From Arctopsyche grandis (lineage: Eukaryota > Arthropoda > Insecta > Trichoptera > Hydropsychidae): a stretch of DNA of 64,000 nt. The stretch spans positions 1,550,001-1,614,000 of the forward strand of contig NC_135356.1 of assembly GCF_051622035.1 (NCBI RefSeq). The letters run 5' to 3'. Every line of letters begins with the position of its first letter. The first letter of the stretch is position 1. Below are positions 22,166-34,749 of the stretch, in pieces. The position numbers and the translations under genes were made by a program. The notes under the pieces are model-generated. The model had not been told where the DNA came from. It worked only from the letters and a program-made list of their open reading frames with translations, and ran no database searches.

Positions 22166-22300
22166 GTGGCGTGCGGTAAAAGTCTCTTTGCGCGAGTAGG
22201 ATACAACAGGAACAAGAGGAACAGGCTTTTCCTCCCGTTTCCTGTGCGTGCACATTAAACAAGGCTGTATGACAAAAAGAGATAATTTCATCGCATGCCA

Positions 22301-22306
<6 letters not shown>
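22163..22306. mobile_element. Small MITE with CAGTGGCGTGCG ends
   Basis: TCAGTGGCGTGCGGTAAAAG at the left and TCGCATGCCACTGATA at the right are inverted terminal repeats, resembling hAT-type ends. Isolated ends of the same type occur near 29090 and 38770. A (TA)n tract at 22303-22381 follows. Confidence 0.6.
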
Positions 22307-22384
<78 letters not shown>

Positions 22385-22397
22385 CTATACATAGTAC

Positions 22398-22495
22398 CGT
22401 TTACCATGCACCCTTTTTTTTGATCTTTCGATTTTCGATCTTTGCCTTCCGATATTTGACCTTTTCACTTTCAGTCCTGTGAGGTAGACCCATTT
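22398..22495. mobile_element. Hairpin MITE, family P, single arm
   Basis: Right-arm sequence only: TTTACCATGCACCC, GATCTTTCGATTTTCGATCT, then GTGAGGTAGACCCA. Confidence 0.6.
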
Positions 22496-22767
22496 TTCCT
22501 TGCCATAGTTGTAGTGATATATAATCAAATAACTAGTGAGTTTATAATCAAATAACTAGGGTTGCCAACAGGTCTTTTGCAACACAATTCTTTTGTTTTA
22601 TGTCCTCTTTTTTTTAATTTTGACAATAATTTCACGCAGTCCGTACTATATTTTCTCTCATAAGATATGACGTGAGTGGAGAAGCGAGGAAACCTGGCAG
22701 TACTGAGTGTATATTCGTATTTACTTTTATTAGAACATTTTCCATGATCAGCGGACAGTGGAATAAA

Positions 22768-22951
22768 GAGTAATTGGATTATTCGTCACATTGCGGTGGT
22801 CACAAAGGCAATTTTTGACATGATACACAATATTTGGCACTCAAGTTCTCGTTTGTATGATAGTTATCGTTAGTATGATGGACTTTTCGGCTGCCAGATG
22901 TTCCGTTATATAGATTTTAGTGACTTTGTGACCAGTAATCACCGAACCGAA
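22768..22951 (-). mobile_element. MITE family C, copy 3
   Basis: It is an inverted copy with TTCGTCACATTGCGG at one end, CGGCTGCCAGATGTTCCGTT inside and TTGTGACCAGTAATCACC at the other end. Confidence 0.7.
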
Positions 22952-23550
22952 ATAAAGAAAGAAAAAAGTTGAACATTTCACTGTCCGGGGTATTTTAAGC
23001 GTGGCATATAATTACAAAAATATTTCATGTTCAGAGCTTTATAAAGAAATAAAATAATTTTTGCATCAAATTTGCAGTTTAGATAAATATAGCAACAGAG
23101 ATGATGAAATTGAGAGTGAGAATGAAGATGATTAAGTTCAACGATTCATTTTTAAGTCCACTTTTCATGTTCCTAACTACATATGTATGCTCCGGTTATT
23201 ATGAAAGTGGAATAAGGCATGAAATATTTCGTTTGAAATAATTTCACTTTTACGTAAATTCGTTTTAAAAATTATTTTGATACTACATAAAAATATATTT
23301 ATACATTATGATTCTTAGCCTTATATTTATGTAGATACAACCTATCCTGTACTGGTGGAATTTTACGATTACCTTGTATAATGGTATTTGGTATTTTTGG
23401 TAATTTAAATGACTTATTTCACTTTAATAATAACCGGCACATTATAAAGAAAATTGTAAAAATTAACATTTTGTTGTTTAATGTTGTCTTTTCTTGCCGA
23501 TGACACTTGGCATCCCTACAAATAACGCAATTATAAGTTCGTATGTACAA
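22952..23550. other. AT-rich sequence, nothing recognised
   Basis: No gene or repeat end could be supported here. Confidence 0.45.
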
Positions 23551-23929
23551 TAGGGTTGGCAACACAGCAATTTTGACCCGGAGACTCCGGGTTTGGCTCA
23601 GGGTTTAGAAATAAAATCTCCAAATCAGTAGTCAAATTCTGTCATTCGCAGTGGGAAAACATAATTACTATACAACAAAATGTAAAGAAATAAAAATTAG
23701 TGCGGGCGATTCCATTATTGTAAACGAAATAATCGGTTTTGCCGTTGCTTTGGCGAGTAAATGAGAGGCAAATAAAAGTGTCCTTTCTACGTATTTATTC
23801 AAGTGCTATTTTCGTCTTATCTTCGGCCTATGGTGTTGTGCAATCGTATTAATAATATTTATACTGCCCTCCCCTATCCACAAAAAAAAGTTTCTCCGGG
23901 TCAGCATCGGCACCAAGTTGGCAACCCTA
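23551..23929. mobile_element. MITE with AGGGTTGGCAAC inverted ends
   Basis: AGGGTTGGCAAC at 23552 and GTTGGCAACCCT at 23917-23928 are exact inverted repeats around about 380 bp of non-coding DNA. AGGGTTGCCAAC near 22559 and AGGGTTGCTAGG near 35046 may be related ends. Confidence 0.55.
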
Positions 23930-24383
23930 CATATTTAGATATATATACTAAGGCCATATTGACCATATTTACATACATACTAAGCCTGACCATATTTCCC
24001 AGGACTCAAAACGGGACGCTCCGCAAAATTGTCCCCCCCCCCCCGTATAAAAGAAATGTTCCATGTCCAAAAATTTTTTAATTTTTCCCTCGAATAAACA
24101 TTTATATTATCATTATATATCTGAAACTCTGATTATGACGCACGGTATGGTACGAAAATAGAGCTTGTTTGGAGCAATTTTTTTACTTTCGTCATCGTGG
24201 TTTATAATGAACGATTTGATATTTGGAGTTGATATTGCTACATTTTCTGCCTGTATATGCTTCTGAATACGTAGTAGATGCTCATTTATATCATGACTTC
24301 CTCCATGTCAAATAGAAAAATGAACTTTACAACATTGACAAATTGCTTTCGTTTTATTTATATACATACATATATACATATAT
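23930..24383. other. AT-rich sequence, nothing recognised
   Basis: It contains a short (C)n run near 24035 but no supportable feature. Confidence 0.4.
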
Positions 24384-24482
24384 ACCAGGAAGGTGTAACA
24401 GGTAAACCCCAACATGGCTACATGGCTCGGTGCTAGGCAAAAGCCCAACCACCGAGCCATGCTGCTGGCTTATCAGTCAGTA
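24384..24482 (-). mobile_element. Truncated tRNA-derived SINE
   Basis: The SINE tail (ACCAGGAAGGTGTAACAGGT) lies directly beside a head fragment (ACCACCGAGCCATGCTGCTG), so the body is deleted. Confidence 0.5.
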
Positions 24483-24889
24483 CACAACGAATCTGAATTA
24501 TTTTCGAAGATCTTCGTTAAACGCGCATTTTAAACGTTGAGGGATGAAACTTTTAAATGCTATTGCATAATCGAAACCATTTTATCTCACGCACTCACAC
24601 CAGTGATAAATATAAATAACAATTTTGTATCACCTGTAAGCCGTGGTGACAGCGTTGAGCATCGATGAGCATTTAGGAAAATAAATACAAATTGACAATC
24701 GACAAAATACGGGGTAAACATCGAATATTTGCGAAAACAACAGGACGATCAATATACGTATACTAAAAATACACAATTGTCCAGGTGAAAACGGGATATA
24801 CATACATAAGGTCAGCTTATATGTACTGCTTCAATCTCGAACATACATACGTAGACATCTTCCCATTGTGTTATAAGTTCGCATTATTT
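24483..24889. other. AT-rich sequence, nothing recognised
   Basis: No coding sequence or repeat end was identified. Confidence 0.4.
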
Positions 24890-25497
24890 CAAAGCCTTCT
24901 CCGTCAGTTCTGAATCACCCCCTGGAAGTTAATACGCAGAACATAATATGTGGTATGAAACGTGTAATTCGATGGTCTTGATTTTCGTTCCCAACATAAT
25001 TTTGGATGGACGAAATCTTGAAACCGTGCGGGGAGTCAAGTACCTGGAACACCTGCCGACGGAGAGTCTCTCTGATGACCGTGACATCGGAAGACAAAGA
25101 AGAGCTATTTTTGTGTAAGGGCAAATATGCTGGCTAGACGGTTTTTTCACTCCAGTGTAGAGGTTAAGAGACAATTATTTATGTCCTTTTGTACTAGCCT
25201 CTAAGCTGGTGAATTATGGACCAGGTACGAGCGGGAGAGAGACGATGAGGAAGATAAAGGTACAATACAACAACTGCTAGCAATTTGCAATTAGCAAAAA
25301 GCAAAAGAGAGCAATTTGTGTAAGGGCAAATATGCTAGCAAGACGGTTTTACCACTCCGGTATAGAGGTTACGATACAATTATTTATGTCCTATCAAGGG
25401 GTTGCAGCGCGTCGCAGATGTTCGTAGAGGAGCATGTGGCTCACTTCGAGGCCATTCTCAGGATGAGAGCGGCCTCTCTACGTCGTCGTGTATTTTT
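24890..25497 (+). pseudogene. Broken second copy of the YADD-type LINE, 3' coding half
   Basis: It aligns by eye to 4378-4910: TTGGATGGACGAAATCTTGA, CTCTCTGATGACCGTGACAT, ATTATTTATGTCCTTTTGTA and GAGAGCGGCCTCTCTACGTC. It contains frameshifts and stops. A segment containing GGGCAAATATGCT occurs twice (near 25118 and 25323), so it is internally rearranged. It cannot encode a working protein. Confidence 0.75.
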
Positions 25498-25655
25498 GTT
25501 CCTTTTCAGTTCCGAATTCCTTTTTCAGTTCCGGTTCCAGATTATTTTTTTCATTTCCGGATCCGGGGGCCTTTTTAATTTCCGTATACGGATGCCTTTT
25601 TCATTTCCGGATACGGATTTCTTTTTCAGTTCCTGTTCCGAATTCTCCTCTGAGA
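25497..25655 (+). repeat. Pyrimidine-rich minisatellite, third locus
   Basis: Units such as AGTTCCGAATTCCTTTTTC repeat about eight times, matching 838-1112. It joins directly onto the truncated LINE. Confidence 0.65.
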
Positions 25656-25862
25656 CATCTATGGACAAATTTTTGATAAACTTACATTTTCGGAGCATTT
25701 CGAACAGATGCTGAAGAACTCGAAATTTTCGTGACATTTATGAACAAATTTGCAGCATTTCTATATGAATCAAAACCAGATAAATCAACAAACTCTGATA
25801 GGAAACGATCGACCCGGAGTCACAAACCAAGGTCTAGCGAGCAGCAACCACAAAGCGCTCGC
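25656..25862 (-). mobile_element. SINE body fragment
   Basis: GAGACATCTATGGACAAAT, TTACATTTTCGGAGCATTTC and GGAAACGATCGACCCGGAGT match the body of the SINE at 29953-30392. A detached head piece (GTCGACGCTGCTGGTTAT) lies at about 26170-26188, so later insertions separate body and head. Confidence 0.55.
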
Positions 25863-25864
25863 CC

Positions 25865-26036
25865 AAAAGTCATTAAAATCTCTACATATAACGGAACATC
25901 TGGCAGCCGAAAAGTCCATCATACTAACGATAACTATCATACTAACGAGAATTCGAGTGCAAAAAATTCCGTATTCACGATTTTCATGGCAAAAATTGTC
26001 TTTTGGGCGATCGCAATGTGCGTAATAATCCAATCA
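25865..26036 (+). mobile_element. MITE family C, copy 4
   Basis: It includes ATAACGGAACATCTGGCAGC and CATGGCAAAAATTGTC. The left terminus is lost where it abuts the SINE body. Confidence 0.6.
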
Positions 26037-26067
26037 CCGTTCAAAAGCATATGTATGTATATGATAA

Positions 26068-26178
26068 CTAGTCACCGGACCCAGAAGGTGTCGCGTATTG
26101 TTCAAAGGTTGGAAATGCATTGGAACAATAGATAGCACTGAGACTATCCTACCTCTAATGATAACGACTAGTCGACGC
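26068..26178 (+). mobile_element. MITE family I copy
   Basis: ACTAGTCACCGGACCCAGAA at the left and ACTATCCTACCTCTAATGA at the right flank a TTGTTCAAAGGTTGGAAATG core shared with 53013, 53309 and 54887. Confidence 0.6.
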
Positions 26179-26187
26179 TGCTGGTTA

Positions 26188-26589
26188 TCTATTTATACAT
26201 AAAAATCAATGTTTGGCTGTTTGTCTGCTTGTCTGTTTGTCTGCTTGTCTGTTTGTCTGCTTGTCTGTTTGCTTGTTTGTCTGTTTGTTTGTCTGTCACG
26301 CATGCGTTCCTATACCATTCAACAGATTGCGACGAAACTTACAGGAGTTATTGTGTGTATGCCCGCGATGGTTTCTGTTAAAAAAAATGCCCAAGAACGG
26401 GAACGGAAACGGGAAAAATGGGAATGAGTGGAATTTCCCGCCTTCTATTTTTTTTTTTAGTCGAGTCAAGTCAAGTTCGCCGCCTGCGTTTTCCCGATAA
26501 ATGCGAACGGGAACGAGAACGGGAACGGGAACGGGATCGGGAATTGCATATGTCATTATAACATTACAATGCATGCCGGGTTCAGCTGG
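26188..26589 (+). mobile_element. Helitron-like element, family A copy 1
   Basis: It starts TCTATTTATACATAAAAATC after an A and continues with a TGTTTGTCTGCT tandem stretch and GGGAACGGGAACGGGATC blocks. It ends GCATGCCGGGTTCAGCTGG, where CTAG has mutated to CTGG. It is non-coding; apparent frames are repeat artefacts. Confidence 0.6.
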
Positions 26590-26814
26590 CTTCTACATAT
26601 ATCTACCTATATATACTCGTACATATTTTATTTTATTTTATTTTATTTTATTGTCACAAATCAATACACACTCGCCATTACAGATTTGCTCCAATGCGAC
26701 GGGTGTACGTTAATGAAATACATAAACAATCAGAAATCAGAAATACAGTAATACATACATATACAATCAGAATATATAGAATATAACAATTAATCAGAAA
26801 TAATAATCATAGTG

Positions 26815-27078
26815 ACATCTATGGATTTCAGATTACTGTGTATAATTAATACAAATTATACACAGGCCGATTTTTGTGACAACAGGATTAGATTTTTTAA
26901 TACCAATTTTCAGGAACCGTTTCAGCAATGATCAGATAAAATTGGCAAACTCTGATAGAGAAACGATCGATTTGGAGTCACAAAACCCCCAAATCTAACC
27001 AGCAGTGGCGAGGACACGAACCAATGACCTCAGTGATGCTAAATATATACGCTATCACTAAGCCAAACTGCTGGCTAT
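26815..27078 (-). mobile_element. tRNA-derived SINE, partial
   Basis: Read on the minus strand the head is AGCCAGCAGTTTGGCTTAGT, followed by a degraded B-box-like TTGGTTCGTG and the body (GTGACTCCAAATCGATCG). The distal tail is missing. Confidence 0.6.
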
Positions 27079-27082
27079 GTAT

Positions 27083-27335
27083 AGATATGTATATCAAAAT
27101 CAATGTTTGTCTATCTGTCTCGTATAGGCTCCTAAAGCACTAAACCGATTACGATGGAATTTTCAGGATTTGTTGTACGCATATCCGGGAAGACAACTGT
27201 AAAAAAAAATCGTCCAAAAACGGGAAAAACGGGAATGAATGGCATTGCGAAGCCATAGAGTAAAATAAACAAACAATTGAATAATTTAAAATTTATTCGC
27301 TGTCTACATTTTTCCGACAAATTTGGTTGCATGCT
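27083..27335 (+). mobile_element. Helitron-like element, family A, 3'-truncated
   Basis: It contains ATCAATGTTTGTCTATCTGT, AGGCTCCTAAAGCACTAAAC and GGATTTGTTGTACGCATATC but no CCGGGTTCAGCTAG end. Confidence 0.55.
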
Positions 27336-27479
27336 TTATTGTGGAAATTATTATATGAAAAATTATTAAAATATTTTTTTGAAATTTGTTCGTTCCCAAG
27401 CCCCATGACTGATGATTAAAAAGAAAAAGAAATCTAACGAGTGAAATTACTCGGGTTTTTTGGAAGCCCTAAGCCGAAC

Positions 27480-27800
27480 CGATTCGGATTCAACATTTTA
27501 ACAGCCGGAGCCCCCTGCGTATGTTCACAAGAGACGCCGGCTTGAGAATCGACGTTTATTTGCGTACATAATCTAAAACAGGAAGAGTCTGGAACACGTG
27601 ACCAGGAACGACGGGGGGACGAGCAGTGCGACATAGGCGCCCACCCAAGCCACCCGTACCCACGGAGCAAGCGCCCCCGGGGAATCCGCCCCCTGAGCTG
27701 ACCCACCGAGACATGAAAATCCCCCCTCGCCCACGCAGCTGACCTGGAAGAAATCGAAAATGTCGCACCGCAGCTACGTGAGTAACAACCCACAACCATG
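27480..27800 (-). other. GC-rich island, possible LTR fragment
   Basis: The block is strikingly GC-rich for this window. On the minus strand an AATAAA (in CGCAAATAAACGTCGATTC) is followed by about 75 bases ending GGGGGCTCCGGCTG, which resembles the R-U5 end of a retrotransposon LTR. No second LTR, primer site or gag/pol was seen. A 124-codon frame across it is low-complexity and not convincing. Confidence 0.35.
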
Positions 27801-28185
27801 TATCTCAAATCGCGAGCTCAATCCTAAACCGAATGCATGTATGTATATGTAAATATGTACACATGTACGTCCTAAGTCTAAGTCGCGAAACAACAATGCG
27901 AATTGAGAGTGAGATAGGAGCTGCTGCGGCAGCCATCGAGAAGCAAAGTTCGGTGAATAGAAATAGAAGCGCAACTAAAGACAACTTAATGGTTAGGTAC
28001 CATGGGTGCGCGTGCCAAGAAACCAAGAATATGGATATTCATTATTGTGTACGCGTCTTTCAGCGGATGACAAATAGATAGACCCAAGAATCTGTACGTT
28101 GTCTGACTCAGTTGTAATTAGTGTAGTAGGTAGGATGTTGCGGCCACCTGTCGACCACAATTAGTGCTTCCAATCCCGGAAGTTT

Positions 28186-29527
28186 TGTTAAAACCCTTTG
28201 AGTGCTGACGTCTTTTATGTTGAAAAGTTCGCCAACATTTCCAATTAGAACTATGTATTTAGAAATCCAATCGAAAGCAGGTATAAAAATTGTAGCTCGT
28301 CCAAACAAACCCTAGATAACTACCACCGAGGATTTCGACTTTTGTAAATGTGTGTTTAGACTCTCTAATATATATTGCAACAATATAAAACAAACAAACG
28401 AAGTCTAATAACACTGCTCGATATGAAAAATTATTTTATTTTTTTATTTTTAAATGTTTTTTATTATTACGAAATTATGTTCACAATACATCTTATATAT
28501 ATTTTAGTAGCTGATCATTTTCTATTTTACAATTTAATTTAATTTGGTTAGTAATCATAGTATTATATTATTCTAATGTTAATCTACAGCATTATAGGAT
28601 AAAGAGCTCAAAAACCTGTTTAAAATCCTTAAACACGAAAAATGGTTCAGAGACGAGATATGACTTTTCTTATAGATTCGTTTATTTTATCGAGGTAAGC
28701 CAGTTATCAATAGAATTTTTATTATTAATTCACAAGAATAGTCCAAGTATGATATTTAATTCTCATATAAAGACAATTTAATAATTTAATCCCTGTTGAT
28801 TTAATTCAGATTCGTGTAAATACGATTAAATACTAGTACGGGTTTTTAGTTCTCAGTTTTACCGATTTAAAATTCAGCACACTTCCAATTAACCCTTTTC
28901 AACGAAAACAAAAAATAGTGTGGCCAGATCACTATCCCAATAAACATGTTTCAATAGAAAATACTCAATATAAAATAGTATTAACAGTGGGAAAAAACCC
29001 CAAGTGAAAATACGTACTTTTGACTTTTGATTTGAACTGTTTGTTTGCAAATAAAGTGAGGATGTACGACGAGGGTAGAGATACTTTTACCGCACGCCAC
29101 TGATATATGTACATATATACTAATCGTTTTTCGTATGTATGCATTCACTGTCGACTATTTTACGGTCACCCTAAATAAATATATATATGTATGTTTATAC
29201 TACATATTATATATGGATACATATTAATATTTTGTGTTCTACACAATTTGATTTTGAATGTATGTATGTATGAATGTATGTACATATGTACACCCGTCCC
29301 CCGATTTACGGAATTCATTCGTTCTACGAAAATCTGCGTAAAAAGTTATACTGAAAAAAGCATGTAAAAAGCAACCATTTCTCCAGTGTGTAATTTAATA
29401 TAGCATAATTGACATACAATGTTAAAACTATCAAAACTACTCAAAATACAACGCCAATTGGTGTATTTCAAGCTCATGGAATTGTTGGCAAAACGCCGAT
29501 CGGTGTTCGTCAGCATTGAAAGGGTTA
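28186..29527. mobile_element. TTAA-type MITE family D, split by later insertions
   Basis: The left end CCCTTTGAGTGCTGACGTCT at 28190 and the right end CGTCAGCATTGAAAGGGTTAA at about 29507 bound a copy whose middle is replaced or interrupted. It now holds a LINE family J 3' end (28437-28640), a CACGCCACTGATA MITE end (about 29093) and a Tigger-like fragment (29288-29450). Whether both ends belong to one copy is an inference. Confidence 0.5.
28437..28640 (-). mobile_element. LINE family J 3' UTR fragment, copy 3
   Basis: It contains TATTATTACGAAATTATGTT and TAGGATAAAGAGCTCAAAAA, the reverse-strand 3' UTR of family J. Confidence 0.7.
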
Positions 29528-29952
29528 AGCCCCGGGATTGCGGTCCTGGGAATTTTCAATCTCGGAAATTAAATGTATAAGAAAAAAATGCTCAATTGCA
29601 TATTTTCATATTTAAAAAATGCTAATATAAAAATACTCTCATATTGGCGTTGTTGTTTTGAGAGTTTGGCTACATTCTTTAAATTTTCGCTTCGCATCCA
29701 CGGGTAGATTTCTGTAAGATTAAAAAAGAAAGCATCGCTTTGATTCATTGATTCGTTTTTATAAATAGTTCGTACCGTCTAGTAATTATTCCACGAAACA
29801 ACCCACTTAATATAAAAACTAGAATTACGTTGACTTTGTGTAAAAAAATATCACACCTCTTAATTTTATTCAATAATAATTTTAATATAGTTTAAATTAC
29901 TATACAACGAAGAACTGGACATACACATATTTATATATTTGCATACATTTAA

Positions 29953-30392
29953 ATACCAAGAAGGCCTAACAGGTGAATCCCTATGCGCCTTCCTGGCCGA
30001 TTACAAACATCGATATACAATTTTATGGAATAATTTTAACAAAGCATCATAGAGACATCTATGGATAAATTTTGATAAACTTACATTTTCGGAGCATTTT
30101 TTTTAAAGTAAAATTTCGAGACATATATGGAAAAATTTGCAGCATTTTTATACGAATCGGTGAAATTCCAGGTGCTGAAAATTCGAAAATCGCGAGAATT
30201 GGGTAAAAGTTATCAATTTGTTGGAAGCGTTTCAATGAAAATCAGATAAATCGGCAAACTCTGATAGGAAACGATCGACCTGGAGTCACAAACCAAGGTC
30301 TGGCCAGCAGCAACTAGTGGGACTCGAACCCGTGACCACTATGTTCGAAAGCATAAATGCTAACCACTAGTCCACGCTGCTGGTTACCTATA
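29953..30392 (-). mobile_element. tRNA-derived SINE, most complete copy
   Basis: On the minus strand the head reads CAGCAGCGTGGACTAGTGGT then TAGC, fitting an A box. GGGTTCGAGTCCC fits a B box. The body includes GTGACTCCAGGTCGATCG and ATCCATAGATGTCTCTATG, and the tail is GAAGGCGCATAGGGATTCAC then CTGTTAGGCC. Total about 440 bp. Other copies: 24384, 25656, 26815, 36272, 56374 and 57110. Confidence 0.75.
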
Positions 30393-31732
<1,340 letters not shown>

Positions 31733-32056
31733 ATAAATGCGTTTTGCCAGTGATGAGGTATGGATGTGAAACTTGGACACTTGAACGCCACGATGCTTCA
31801 TAAAATCCAATGCACTCGAAGAAGGATAGAACGCTGTATGCTCGGCATAACGAGGAAAGAGAGAAAGCGGAACACGTGGGTGATGAGAAGTATGACAAGG
31901 GTAGTGGACATAGTGGATAGAGTGAAGCTAGAAGGATAGACGAAAGGTGGACAAAAGAAGTGCTTGAATGGCACCCGAGAGAATGCAGAAGGGTAAAAGG
32001 AAGACCGCAAGGAGATGGATGAGAGTTGCGCAAAACAGAGACGAGTGGAAGTTTTG
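31733..32056 (+). pseudogene. RTE-like LINE reverse transcriptase C-terminal remnant
   Basis: The plus strand reads VMRYGCETWTLE, then CTRRRIERCMLGITRKERKR, WTKEVLEWHPRECRRVKGRP and WMRVAQNRDEW with at least two frame breaks. This is the characteristic C-terminal region of RTE-clade LINEs. A smaller relative is at 40312-40445 on the minus strand. Confidence 0.7.
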
Positions 32057-32079
32057 GTTTTGCTGTAGTCCATCCACTG

Positions 32080-32375
32080 TATACCTATAGTTTTCATGCA
32101 GACAGTTAGAATGTTGTACGTGCGAAATGATATTGGTTGAAATGATAAGGGACAGCATGTCCGTTTGACCCGAGTGTCTTCCTACTGTAGATTGAAATCT
32201 CATATTTGCTGATGCATTCACTTTCACTCAAGAAGTAGAAAAATCGAATGTACTGAGAAGCGATTTGTTTTACAAAACAGTGTAACGTAAATCATGTTTG
32301 TAGTTGACGCTGATAAATTAAAAATAAATATTGGTTAGATCAGATTTTAATTGTTGGTAAATGCTTATTCAATCA
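32080..32375. repeat. Repeat G, copy adjoining a Helitron
   Basis: Sequence from about 32150 to ATGCTTATTCAATCA at 32375 recurs inverted at 49919-50110 (TGATTGAATAAGCATTTACC) and partly at 52707-52790. At 32.4 and 49.9 kb a family B Helitron starts exactly after AATCA; at 52.7 kb none is present. Confidence 0.6.
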
Positions 32376-32898
32376 TCTAATATATAATTTCGAAAGAGAC
32401 TTTGTAAGGTTTAATGTGACTATTTTTTATTTTATTTTATTAATTGAAAAATCAACAGACAGGATGTACATAGATATGAATAAAAAAACAAATAGTAAAT
32501 AAATAATATATGTAACATCCGAGTCCAATAATAGATTTTTACAAAAATGAAAAAGATAAATATGAGGAAAACAAATTAAAAAGTAAAGAATAAAGGCTTG
32601 ACAAAATATGTAGAACATTGCATAATTAAACTATAGTATTAAAATATTTGGAAAAGGTTATAAAATAGAATATAAGAAGAAATTGAAATTTACAAATATA
32701 AAACAAATGAAAAAGAAATACTATGTAACTACGTATGTATGTAAGGTTTGGTTGTGAAATGAAAGTTCTATGACGAAAATATCGATATCGTTGAATATTA
32801 TTTATTTTCGATTCAAATAAATTTAATGAAATGTTTACTCTTAGATTGGCCATGTTTAAGCGGTTTATATTACAAATACCGAGTAGTAAAACCGCCAG
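32376..32898 (+). mobile_element. Helitron-like element, family B copy 3
   Basis: It starts TCTAATATATAATTTCGAAA after ...AATCA. The 3' end is damaged (ACCGAGTAGTAAAACCGCCAG for the usual GAAGCCGGGTAAAACCACTAG). The following TTACAAAATATTAAT continues repeat G as seen without an element at 52706/52707, giving a precise empty-site comparison. About 270 bp of extra AT-rich DNA (about 32425-32700) lies inside. Confidence 0.65.
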
Positions 32899-33274
32899 TT
32901 ACAAAATATTAATAATATAAGTCAAAGCTAAATCAAAAACGATATCATTTTGAGCATATTCGACAAAAGGGAGATCTGAGAACAAAGGAATTTTGTCAAA
33001 ATAAAAAACGACATGTTTTCTTGAGGAGAAACGCGAATATACATCAATATGACAATATTTTTTATTTTAATAGGAAATTTAATCAAAGCATCGACAATGT
33101 TTATTTCCAAGAAATACTCGGGTAATAATAATAAATAATAACATTTAAAAATTGGTAATTATGTATTTGTTAAATGTTAGTGGAATAGTGTAAACTAGTG
33201 GTCGCCATGCGGGCTTATTTTTTTTTATATAGGTTTTTAAATCTAAACCTCTTTTTAGGTGGGTAGCCGTTCCA

Positions 33275-33362
<88 letters not shown>

Positions 33363-33724
33363 TAAATGAATGTCTGTCTGTCTGTGTGTCTCTAATAGGT
33401 CCTTAAATCACTGAACCGATTACGATGGAACTTTCAGGATTTGTTGTGTGCATGTCCGGGAAGATTACTGTGAAAAAAAACGGGAAAAAACGGGAACGGA
33501 AACGGGCAAAATGTTATAATTTCAAATGATTTGAAATGAACAACGTGTTTTTCCGACAAATGGGAACGGATAATATACGTATGTATTTTGACGCAATAAA
33601 AAAAGAGACGTTATTTATGTAAGCTCCAACCATCACTTGAAACGTAAACGGGAACGGAAACGCAACGGGAACGGGAATTACATCCCATATTCTGGCATTG
33701 CAAAGCATGGCGGAGTTCGGCTAG
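33275..33724 (+). mobile_element. Helitron-like element, family A copy 2
   Basis: It begins TCTATATATA after an A, with the TA run expanded to about 80 bp. It then has GAATGTCTGTCTGTCTG, AACCGATTACGATGGAAC and GATTTGTTGTGTGCATGTCC, and ends GGCGGAGTTCGGCTAG then T. It is non-coding. Confidence 0.75.
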
Positions 33725-34259
33725 TATATTTATATGTACATACATACATACATATAGCGATTGGCAAAAGAGATCCTGTTATGGGGGGTTGGGGTGTTTG
33801 CCACCACCACACCCCCCCATTGGATCCGTCCCTGGCAGTGGATCGATAGAACAATTAGTAAATAAATTAACAACTAGTAAATACATAGTTTTAAGCAAAC
33901 AATTTTCGTTATTTAGGCGAAAATTTTGTCAATCAACGAGCGTTGCGGTCAATGGGTTTTCTGGCAATTTTACACAGTGATTGAGACGGATTAAATATTG
34001 TAAACTACACGATTTATTTCGAAAATAAGACTACATAATATAATACTATATAATACGATCAGCTTATGTGTACATCTAAAGATTAATTTCATACGATATA
34101 TTAAGATTTTTAGCAACGTTGTTTTCAATGTTAGCAAATATTTCCAGACAGACACTAAAATTCCCACCGGACGCCCTTAAAAAGAGGATGTGTCCGGGAA
34201 AATTCGGACATCTGGTAACCGCATATGTACGTACATATGTATGTATATATGACTGCGTG

Positions 34260-34429
<170 letters not shown>

Positions 34430-34487
34430 AATCCACAGTTTTCAGCCTCAAACCACGAAATTTGGTAGTTAATACTACATAGCCTAT

Positions 34488-34672
34488 TGGCCGGGCCGCA
34501 CCGTGCAACTTTGTCGGCCGACTAGTTGCGCGACACGAAAAAATTTATGGAAATGTGTGGAACAAACAAGTTGAAGGGTATGGCATGTCTCATCTACCTG
34601 CATGCATTGGTCTGGTCGCCCTCAACCAAGTCGCTCGCAAGTCGCACGGTGCGACCCAGCCCTATGGCTTTG
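34488..34672. mobile_element. Short element with inverted GC-rich ends
   Basis: GGCCGGGCCGCACCGTGCAA at the left and TCGCACGGTGCGACCCAGCC at the right are imperfect inverted repeats bounding about 185 bp of unusually GC-rich sequence. The superfamily is uncertain; hAT- or Harbinger-like ends are possible. Confidence 0.5.
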
Positions 34673-34749
34673 GAATGGGTCAGAGCCTTTTTAAAGTTTT
34701 TTTCAAACTTTAAACGCCAGATAGTTGCCAGGCAAATGTATTTGTACTA

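Noticed and set aside
26209-26500. Cys/Leu/Val-rich frames CLLVCLSACLFVC and relatives.
   Set aside because: They derive from the TGTTTGTCTGCT tandem stretch at the Helitron 5' end.
30296-30392. Possible functional tRNA gene.
   Set aside because: The A- and B-box-like motifs belong to a SINE head that recurs in degraded copies; no intact cloverleaf was traced.
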